From contig NZ_CP094929.1 of the NCBI RefSeq assembly GCF_022869165.1, positions 1,240,001-1,304,000 on the forward strand: a DNA stretch of 64,000 nt, in the 5' to 3' direction. The first letter of the stretch is position 1. The number at the start of each line of letters is the position of its first letter. Origin of the DNA: Sphaerochaeta associata (GTDB lineage Bacteria; Spirochaetota; Spirochaetia; Sphaerochaetales; Sphaerochaetaceae). The position numbers and the translations under genes are program-made. This document shows positions 58,377 to 64,000 of this stretch, in pieces. Below the pieces are notes generated by a model. That model searched no databases, was not told the origin of the DNA, and saw only the letters and a list, made by a program, of their open reading frames with translations.

Positions 58377-59128
58377 ACACGCTTGGGTTGTCTGAAGAGG
58401 AGACCGAGCGAAACTACAAAGGCGGCCAAAGCAAGACATACTACGACAATAACCATCGTGTACTGTGAGGCGAAGCCTTCTTGCGAAGTATGCTTGATCA
58501 GGATGCCTGTGTACGCCCAGATAAGGGTTATAAGATACGCTTTTTCCTTGGCCTTGAACGCCCAAGCCAGGCCGATGAGTACTCCTGTCACCAAGATTAC
58601 CGCCGTCCATACTGGTTCGGAGATTCCGAATCCTGTGAATTTGGCTGAAACCAGCAGTGTTGTTACATTGGCGATGGTGGCAACGGTGATCCATCCGAAA
58701 TAGACGGCAAAGGGGATGCGCACCGACCAGTGAAACATCCTGTCCCCCTTCATGTTCTGAATCAAAAGATTGATGCGGATCAGAAGCCCGAGAATGCACA
58801 GCATCAACACTACCGAAAGGCCGATCTTACGATAGTGCCAGCTGAAGATCCACAGTGCATTGGCTACCGAGGAGAGGGAGAAAAGCAGACCGATGGTGTC
58901 AAGTTTTCCCTCCAGTTTATTGGTGAACTGGTAGAGCGTATGCAAGGCGAGCAACAGGTAGATGACACCCCAGATGGAGAAGGTGATGCCTGCCGGTGCG
59001 AACAGGTTGGGGTAGGAATCCGAGACAGCACCGGTATTCATCCCGGCTATCGGAAGAATATTTGCAAGGGCGTTTACGGTAACCATGATCAGGTAGCTGA
59101 GGGCGACAAGAACGGGAACTCGTTTCAT
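58373..59128 (-). CDS. TspO/MBR-like membrane protein
   Basis: A 251-residue integral membrane protein with about seven to eight helices. The segment Y-P-N-L-F-A-P-A-G-I-T-F-S-I-W-G-V-I-Y resembles the P-x-x-F-x-P-P-G-x-x-F-x-x-V-W-x-x-L-Y signature of TspO tryptophan-rich sensory proteins, and A-L-W-I-F-S-W-H corresponds to the A-L-N-x-x-W-S region. It is longer than classic TspO (about 160 residues). TspO binds tetrapyrroles or cholesterol-like ligands. GGAGG precedes the ATG. Coupled to the polyferredoxin gene, so a redox or tetrapyrrole link is possible. Confidence 0.7.
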   Translation of the reverse strand: MKRVPVLVALSYLIMVTVNALANILPIAGMNTGAVSDSYPNLFAPAGITFSIWGVIYLLLALHTLYQFTNKLEGKLDTIGLLFSLSSVANALWIFSWHYRKIGLSVVLMLCILGLLIRINLLIQNMKGDRMFHWSVRIPFAVYFGWITVATIANVTTLLVSAKFTGFGISEPVWTAVILVTGVLIGLAWAFKAKEKAYLITLIWAYTGILIKHTSQEGFASQYTMVIVVVCLALAAFVVSLGLLFRQPKRV

Positions 59129-59244
59129 ACAACCTCCAATTGAACATGCCTTATGCTGTCAGTCTATCAGCGAATTTGGAGAAGTCAAAAGAAATAGAGT
59201 TGTTGCTTGGTTTATTGTATACTTGCCCATACAAGGAGTTGTGT

Positions 59245-60270
59245 ATGTATAAACCAAACCCTCAGCGCTACGATGCCATGTTGTACAATCGGTGTGGCAA
59301 AAGCGGATTGAAGCTGCCGGCCGTCTCCCTCGGGTTGTGGCAGAATTTCGGGGACCAGACATCTTTGGCGAATGCAAGGAAGATGTTGCATACGGCATTC
59401 GACCTCGGTATAACCCACTTTGACTTGGCCAACAACTATGGTCCTCCCGCAGGATCGGCTGAGCTGAATTTCGGTAAGCTTTTGGCCCAGGATTTCGCCT
59501 CCTACCGCGATGAGCTGGTGATTTCCACGAAAGCCGGATATTTGATGTGGCCCGGTCCGTATGGAGAGTGGGGGAGTCGCAAATACCTGCTGTCCAGTCT
59601 CGATGCAAGTCTCAAACGGATGGGGCTTGAATATGTGGATATCTTCTATTCGCATCGCTTCGACCCCGATACACCGCTTGAGGAAACCATGGGAGCCCTT
59701 GCTTCTGCCTATCGAAGCGGCAAGTGCCTGTATGTGGGAATCTCATCCTATTCGGCTGCAAAGACGAAAGAAGCGTATGCCATACTCAAGCAGATGGGCA
59801 TTCCCCTGTTGATTCATCAACCATCCTACTCCATGCTCAATCGTTGGGTGGAGGCTGATCTGCTGGGTACACTGGATGAGTTGGGCATGGGAACCATCTG
59901 CTTCTCCCCCTTGGCACAAGGTATGTTGACCGACCGATACCTGAAGGAAATTCCCCAAGGCAGTCGTGCTTCCCGTCAAGGCAGCTCCCTCTCTCCGGCC
60001 ATGCTCAGTGAAGAAAACCTCGCAAACATCCGTTCACTCAATGAGATCGCCAGGCAGCGCGGCCAAAGCCTGCCTCAAATGGCTTTGGCTTGGTGCTTGA
60101 GACGCAAGGAGATCACCAGTGTCCTCATCGGGGCAAGCTCGCCCGAGCAGATCATCGAGAACGTCGGAGCGTTGCAAAACCTGGTGTTCAGCGAGGATGA
60201 ACTTGCCGGAATCGATTCCTTTGCAAAGGATGGAAATATCAACCTCTGGGCGCGATCGAGCAAGGATTGA
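59245..60270 (+). CDS. Aldo/keto reductase (YghZ/L-glyceraldehyde-3-phosphate reductase type)
   Basis: A 341-residue NADPH-dependent reductase with a TIM-barrel fold. The N-terminus R-Y-D-A-M-L-Y-N-R-C-G-K-S-G-L-K-L-P matches the YghZ group. The catalytic tetrad is suggested by F-D-L-A-N-N-Y-G-P-P (D and Y), T-K-A-G-Y (K) and F-Y-S-H-R-F-D (H). The cofactor loop has I-G-A-S-S-P-E-Q. ATG 59245 follows AAGGAG; upstream in-frame ATGs have no site. It probably detoxifies small aldehydes such as methylglyoxal. A consensus promoter for the next operon begins inside its stop codon. Confidence 0.92.
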   Translation: MYKPNPQRYDAMLYNRCGKSGLKLPAVSLGLWQNFGDQTSLANARKMLHTAFDLGITHFDLANNYGPPAGSAELNFGKLLAQDFASYRDELVISTKAGYLMWPGPYGEWGSRKYLLSSLDASLKRMGLEYVDIFYSHRFDPDTPLEETMGALASAYRSGKCLYVGISSYSAAKTKEAYAILKQMGIPLLIHQPSYSMLNRWVEADLLGTLDELGMGTICFSPLAQGMLTDRYLKEIPQGSRASRQGSSLSPAMLSEENLANIRSLNEIARQRGQSLPQMALAWCLRRKEITSVLIGASSPEQIIENVGALQNLVFSEDELAGIDSFAKDGNINLWARSSKD

Positions 60271-60295
60271 CAAGAATATTTGCTTCTGTTATATT
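60267..60295 (+). promoter_or_regulatory. Strong promoter of the peroxidase operon, overlapping the preceding stop codon
   Basis: TTGACA (60267-60272) shares bases with the aldo/keto reductase TGA. After 17 bases comes TATATT (60290-60295). The start is expected near 60302. An imperfect inverted repeat (CAAnnTAATTnnTTG-like, 60301-60315) overlaps it and could be the site of the downstream OhrR-like regulator. Confidence 0.75.
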
Positions 60296-60327
60296 GTTCG
60301 CAACTTAATTGATTGAAAGGAATGCGT

Positions 60328-60804
60328 ATGCTGACCATATATGATTTCAAGGCGGTTGCGAACAACCAGAGCGAGTTTGATTTTGCACAATTGCAGAACA
60401 AGACGCTATTGATTGTCAACACAGCCAGCAAATGCGGTTTTACACCGCAATATGATGATTTGGAGAAGTTGTATCAGCAATACAAGGACTCCGGTCTTGT
60501 GGTCATAGGTTTCCCTTGTGACCAATTCGCCCATCAGGAGCCCGGCAGTGATGCCGATATCGCCGAATATTGCAGAGTCAACCACGGAGTTACGTTTCCC
60601 TTGATGAGTAAAATTGATGTCAATGGAAAGAATACCCATCCCGTCTTTGCCTGGCTGAAAGAGCAAGCCTCGGGCAAATTGGGGAGTTCCATCAAATGGA
60701 ATTTCACAAAATTCCTGGTCGAGAAGGATGGACTTACCGTCCACCGCTATGCTCCTACAGAATCCCCACTCGCTCTGATTCCAAAACTCCAGGAGGTACT
60801 CTAA
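60328..60804 (+). CDS. Glutathione peroxidase family thiol peroxidase
   Basis: A 158-residue thioredoxin-fold enzyme reducing hydroperoxides. The catalytic region N-T-A-S-K-C-G-F-T-P-Q-Y has cysteine at the peroxidatic position, and F-P-C-D-Q-F gives the second conserved cysteine. The W-N-F-T-K-F-L motif supplies the catalytic tryptophan and asparagine. Bacterial members usually use thioredoxin rather than glutathione. ATG 60328 follows GAAAGGA; earlier start codons at 60313 and 60322 are less well placed. Its stop overlaps the regulator ATG in TAATG. Confidence 0.93.
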   Translation: MLTIYDFKAVANNQSEFDFAQLQNKTLLIVNTASKCGFTPQYDDLEKLYQQYKDSGLVVIGFPCDQFAHQEPGSDADIAEYCRVNHGVTFPLMSKIDVNGKNTHPVFAWLKEQASGKLGSSIKWNFTKFLVEKDGLTVHRYAPTESPLALIPKLQEVL

Positions 60805-61277
60805 TGGCCTATGATCAACTCTTGCTGTCCAATCAACTCTGCTTTCGCTTCTACGCCTTGGAACGGGAGCTCATGGCTGCCTACCGACCGCTGCTCGACC
60901 ACCTGGGTTTGACCTATGCCCAATACATCACGCTTCTCTATTTGTGGGAGCATGAAAAAGCGACGGTGGGGGAACTCTGTACAGCATTGAGCCTGGATAC
61001 CGGGACCATGTCGCCACTGCTCAAGCGCCTCGAATCTGCACATTTGATCGAGCGTCACCGCCTTCCCAGCGATGAGAGGACGGTGGAGGTGTTGCTTACC
61101 AAGAAAGGATGGGAGTTGGAACAGAAGGCTGTCTCCATCCCAAGTCATATAGCAACATGTCTGCTCAGCAACGATCGTGATGAACAGGGCAGAAAGTATG
61201 TAGAGTTGAGACAGATGCTCGACCAGACGCTCGAACAACTGAAGCAGACCCGCAAGGAGCGGGAAGAAGGCAGGTAA
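60804..61277 (+). CDS. MarR-family regulator, OhrR-like peroxide sensor
   Basis: A 157-residue winged-helix repressor. The N-terminal N-Q-L-C-F-R-F-Y-A-L-E-R contains the single cysteine that OhrR uses to sense organic hydroperoxides, followed by Y-R-P-L-L-D-H-L-G-L-T-Y-A-Q-Y. The DNA-binding core reads L-S-L-D-T-G-T-M-S-P-L-L-K-R-L-E and the wing R-L-P-S-D-E-R-T-V-E. A second cysteine lies in the middle. AGGAGG precedes the ATG, which overlaps the peroxidase stop. It probably represses its own operon until oxidised. Confidence 0.9.
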   Translation: MAYDQLLLSNQLCFRFYALERELMAAYRPLLDHLGLTYAQYITLLYLWEHEKATVGELCTALSLDTGTMSPLLKRLESAHLIERHRLPSDERTVEVLLTKKGWELEQKAVSIPSHIATCLLSNDRDEQGRKYVELRQMLDQTLEQLKQTRKEREEGR

Positions 61278-61278
61278 C

Positions 61279-61833
61279 ATGAAACAGGTGCAAAAAGTTG
61301 CGATGATCTGTGTTGTAGCGGCTGCATTGGCATCCCTCGTCGGGTGTGCAACCACAATCCCTGAAGCGGATCGCCTTACAACCGTCGATGCTTTGGACTT
61401 GGATCGGTATCTTGGGTCTTGGTACGAAATTGCTCGGTACCAACACGGTTTCGAGAAGAACCTGGTTGGGGCGAAAGCCGATTACTCCCTTCGTGACGAC
61501 GGACGCATACAAGTGGTGAACAGTGGATTGAAAAAAACATTGGACGGAAAACTCACCTCGGTCAAGGCGGTGGCTTGGAGGCCCGATGAAGCACAGCCCG
61601 GGCGGCTTAAGGTGAAATTTTTCGGTCTGTTCACTTCCGACTACCTGGTGTTCGGTTTGGATGAGCAGCAGTACCAGTGGGCGTTGGTGGGCAATGATTC
61701 GAGAGACTATCTTTGGTTCCTGTCCCGAACGCCTTTCGTCAGTGATGAGCTGCTCTCCACCATGAAGCAGCTGGCCCGGGAACAGGGCTATGACCTGGAG
61801 AACCTCTTTTTAGTACCCCAGAAAGAGCGATGA
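61279..61833 (+). CDS. Bacterial lipocalin lipoprotein (Blc type)
   Basis: A 184-residue lipoprotein with lipobox S-L-V-G-C-A-T. The lipocalin signature is R-Y-L-G-S-W-Y-E-I-A-R-Y, with the structurally conserved G-x-W. The closing motif D-Y-L-W-F-L-S-R-T-P is also typical. Blc binds lysophospholipids or fatty acids and is stress-linked in E. coli. It follows the OhrR-like gene by one base with AGGAG nearby, so the operon joins peroxide removal with membrane-lipid maintenance. A hairpin terminator follows. Confidence 0.92.
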   Translation: MKQVQKVAMICVVAAALASLVGCATTIPEADRLTTVDALDLDRYLGSWYEIARYQHGFEKNLVGAKADYSLRDDGRIQVVNSGLKKTLDGKLTSVKAVAWRPDEAQPGRLKVKFFGLFTSDYLVFGLDEQQYQWALVGNDSRDYLWFLSRTPFVSDELLSTMKQLAREQGYDLENLFLVPQKER

Positions 61834-61865
61834 TCGTACTTCCTTTTCGTTTTCGTTTTTCAAGC

Positions 61866-61893
61866 AAGGGCTTGCCACGTACGGCAAGCCCTT
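61866..61893. terminator. Shared terminator between lipocalin and pflA
   Basis: AAGGGCTTGCC (61866-61876) pairs perfectly over 11 bp with GGCAAGCCCTT (61883-61893) around a 6-base loop. A weak CTT follows on the plus strand. The convergent position suggests that it ends transcripts from both sides. Confidence 0.7.
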
Positions 61894-61899
61894 CTTGGG

Positions 61900-62664
61900 T
61901 CAACCGACCTTGCTCTCCTTCTCATCGGTAAGGTTGGTCATCAAGACCCTATGACCTTGTTCCTCGAAGATCGACCGGGCCATCAGCAACTCACGTTTCG
62001 TAGGCTCGGGGACGTCCTTGAAGCTGTAGTGCAGCTTCAGCTGCTCCCACTTGTACTGACCCATCCTGTGGTAGGGCAGCAGTTCGACCTGTTCGATGCA
62101 GCTGAAGGCTTTCAAAAAGTCAGCCAGCTCTTTCAGCATCTGTTCCTCAAGCGTCCAGCCAGGAACCAATACATGTCGTATCCACACCTTCTTGCCGATG
62201 CTCTGGCAGTAGGCGAGGGTGGACAAGGTGTTTGCGTTGCCCATGCCGGTAAGACTGAAGCACATCCTGTCGTCCAGGCTCTTGATATCCAGAAGGATCA
62301 GGTCGGCGGCATCGAGCACCGGCTTGGCCAGTTCCAGCGGGACGCTGCCGGCAGTGTCGAGGGCTGTGTGCAAGCCTTCCTGCTTCAGTCGCTCGATTAC
62401 GTCAAGTGCGAACTCGGGTTGCTTCAGCGGCTCTCCGCCGCTGATGGTGACCCCGCCCTTGGCGATGAAGTTCCGGTATCCCAGAATCTCCTTTACCAAG
62501 TCCCTGCTGTCGGTGCTCTTTCCTCCCTTCAAATTCCATGTATCGGGATTATGACAATAGCGGCATCTCAGCGAGCACCCTTGCAGGAAGACCACATAGC
62601 GCAGCCCCGGACCATCCAAGGTCCCGAGACTCTCCACCGAGTGTACAGATCCGATTACCGACAT
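61900..62664 (-). CDS. pflA: Pyruvate formate-lyase activating enzyme
   Basis: A 254-residue radical-SAM enzyme that installs the glycyl radical on pyruvate formate-lyase. The cluster motif is C-S-L-R-C-R-Y-C-H-N-P-D-T-W (C-x3-C-x2-C), with S-G-G-E-P-L-K-Q as the SAM-binding segment. Length is normal for PflA. AAGGAGG lies seven bases before the ATG. It starts 12 bases after the pflB stop, as in most pfl operons. The active enzyme needs anaerobic conditions, consistent with a fermentative lifestyle. Confidence 0.95.
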   Translation of the reverse strand: MSVIGSVHSVESLGTLDGPGLRYVVFLQGCSLRCRYCHNPDTWNLKGGKSTDSRDLVKEILGYRNFIAKGGVTISGGEPLKQPEFALDVIERLKQEGLHTALDTAGSVPLELAKPVLDAADLILLDIKSLDDRMCFSLTGMGNANTLSTLAYCQSIGKKVWIRHVLVPGWTLEEQMLKELADFLKAFSCIEQVELLPYHRMGQYKWEQLKLHYSFKDVPEPTKRELLMARSIFEEQGHRVLMTNLTDEKESKVG

Positions 62665-62675
62665 GGTTTGCCTCC

Positions 62676-64000
62676 TTACAGGGATTCGTGGAAGGTGCGG
62701 TGAATGACGTCAAGCTGCTGCTCGCGGGTGAGCTTGATGAAGTTGACCGCGTACCCGCTGACCCTGATTGTCAGCTGGGGATACTTCTCAGGGTGATCCA
62801 TGGCATCCAGCAGGGTGCTTTTCTCCATGACGTTCACGTTGATGTGATGCCCTGTCTGGGCGAAGTAGCCGTCCATGAGGGTGGTCAGGTTGGCTGTCTG
62901 CATCTCCTTGTTCTTTCCAAGGGTGGAAGGAACGATGGAGAAGGTGTAGCTGATGCCGTCCTGTGCATAGGCGTACGGCAGCTTTGCCACGCTCTTCATG
63001 CTGGCGACACAACCCTTCTTGTCACGACCGTGCATCGGGTTCGCTCCAGGAGCGAACGGTTCGCCCGCCTTCCTGCCGTCGGGGGTTGACCCGGTTTTCT
63101 TTCCATACACCACATTGCTGGTGATGGTCAGTACCGAGAGGGTGGGGATGCTCTGCCGATAGGTGGTATGCCTCTTCATTTTCTGCATGAATGATTTCAC
63201 CAACTCCCGGGCGATGGAATCGACGCGGTCATCGTCATTGCCATACGAGGGATAATCTCCCTCGATCTCAAAGTCGACGGCGAGGCCGCTCTCATCCCTG
63301 ATCGGTTTGACCTTGGCATGCTTGATGGCTGACAGGCTGTCGGCAACAACGCTCAGCCCCGCAATGCCGCCCGCCATGGTTCTGACTATCTGTTCGTCGT
63401 GCAAAGCCATCTCCAATCGTTCATAGCTGTATTTGTCGTGCATGTAATGGATGACATTCAGCGTGTCGATGTAGAGCTTTGCAAGCCAGCTGCTCATCGC
63501 CTCGAAGCGGTCCATCACCGTTGCATAGTCGAGGTACTCATCCGTGATGGGTGCCAAGGTGGGACCGATCTGCTCTCCGCTCTTCTCATCACGGCCGCCG
63601 TTGATTGCATAGAGCAACGTCTTGGCAAGATTCACCCGGGCGCCGAAGAACTGCATTTGTTTTCCGATGCGCATCGCGGATACGCAGCAGGCGATGCCAT
63701 AGTCATCCCCGTAGTCCGCTCTCATCAGATCGTCATTCTCATACTGGATCGAAGAGGTTTCGATGGAGAGCTTTGCACAGAAGTCCTTGAAGTCCTGGGG
63801 AAGTTTCTGACTCCACAGTATCGTGAGATTCGGCTCGGGAGCAGGCCCGAGGTTGGTCAGGCTATGGAGGAAGCGATAGCTCATCTTGGTGACCATGTGT
63901 CTTCCATCATGGCACATGCCTGCAATGGATTCGGTTACCCAGGTGGGGTCGCCGCTGAACAGCTGGTCGTAGGCCGGAGTTCGGAGAAATCGGATGATTC
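62676..64000 (-). CDS. pflB: Pyruvate formate-lyase (formate C-acetyltransferase), C-terminal part (partial)
   Basis: The gene continues past base 64000, so the N-terminal part is missing; the ATG at 63917 is internal, as [18 protein letters not shown] precedes it in frame. The enzyme splits pyruvate with CoA into acetyl-CoA and formate. The catalytic pair is I-A-C-C-V-S-A-M. The glycyl radical site is [14 protein letters not shown] near the C-terminus. About 441 of the usual 750 residues are present. It heads the operon with pflA. Confidence 0.95.
   Translation of the reverse strand, partial: IIRFLRTPAYDQLFSGDPTWVTESIAGMCHDGRHMVTKMSYRFLHSLTNLGPAPEPNLTILWSQKLPQDFKDFCAKLSIETSSIQYENDDLMRADYGDDYGIACCVSAMRIGKQMQFFGARVNLAKTLLYAINGGRDEKSGEQIGPTLAPITDEYLDYATVMDRFEAMSSWLAKLYIDTLNVIHYMHDKYSYERLEMALHDEQIVRTMAGGIAGLSVVADSLSAIKHAKVKPIRDESGLAVDFEIEGDYPSYGNDDDRVDSIARELVKSFMQKMKRHTTYRQSIPTLSVLTITSNVVYGKKTGSTPDGRKAGEPFAPGANPMHGRDKKGCVASMKSVAKLPYAYAQDGISYTFSIVPSTLGKNKEMQTANLTTLMDGYFAQTGHHINVNVMEKSTLLDAMDHPEKYPQLTIRVSGYAVNFIKLTREQQLDVIHRTFHESL

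Noticed and set aside
1-64000. tRNA, rRNA, CRISPR arrays, insertion sequences or prophage
   Set aside because: I looked for tRNA-like cloverleaf sequences in the gaps, regularly spaced repeats, transposase or integrase motifs and long terminal repeats, and found none. Nearly all gaps are under 250 bases.

Overview
The window reads as chromosome of a non-flagellated, fermentative spirochaete, most like Sphaerochaeta. This is inference from gene content, not a database result. It is supported by the density of sugar ABC importers, solute-binding proteins whose mature ends begin like A-Q-G-S-K-E, a pyruvate formate-lyase system, RND export, and many envelope lipoproteins. Base composition is near even except for one GC-rich block in nagA-nagB. 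Coding density is high. I see no rRNA, tRNA, insertion sequence, prophage or CRISPR array.

Layout. 1-461: 3' end of anmK (anhydro-MurNAc kinase). 648-4002: a complex-sugar ABC importer (binding protein plus two permeases, no ATPase) that converges on a LacI regulator (3977-5014, minus). 5245-10904: a ribose-type ABC importer followed by a Gfo/Idh/MocA dehydrogenase and a TIM-barrel isomerase, behind a near-consensus promoter. 11030-12055: ilvE. 12187-18922: a surface protein joining a metalloprotease-like domain, a propeller and a barrel, a second beta-barrel protein, an ABC-F ATPase and an EamA transporter. 19022-24366 (minus): a tripartite RND efflux operon. 24482-26553: an FAD oxidoreductase overlapped by a hypoxanthine-type DNA glycosylase gene.

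26660-38149 is the most interesting stretch. It holds a DeoR regulator, a TIM-barrel isomerase, a divergent PP2C-like protein, an FbpABC/AfuABC-type importer (binding protein, ATPase, fused permease), an N-acylglucosamine 2-epimerase family protein, a phosphohexomutase, nagA and nagB. The transporter type is usually labelled ferric iron, but the context is amino-sugar catabolism and there is no sugar kinase. I propose that it imports already phosphorylated (amino)sugars.

38292-43665: a c-di-GMP phosphodiesterase and a large exported TPR protein. 43798-45990: an RNA-binding RRM protein with a long leader, a Nudix hydrolase, an alpha/beta hydrolase and a 55-residue charged protein. 46038-51135: an envelope lipoprotein cluster (COG3014-like, LpoB, four LPP20-like proteins). 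51253-52280: a rhodanese and a C39-like protease-fold protein, translationally coupled. 52257-57246 (minus): two coupled c-di-GMP enzymes (GGDEF+HD-GYP, and EAL). 57318-59128 (minus): a membrane polyferredoxin coupled to a TspO-like protein. 59245-61833: an aldo/keto reductase, then a peroxidase/OhrR-like regulator/lipocalin operon. 61900-64000 (minus): pflA and the 3' part of pflB, cut by the window edge.

Start sites were chosen from Shine-Dalgarno spacing. Several differ from the longest open frame. Functions rest on recognised motifs without database searches.
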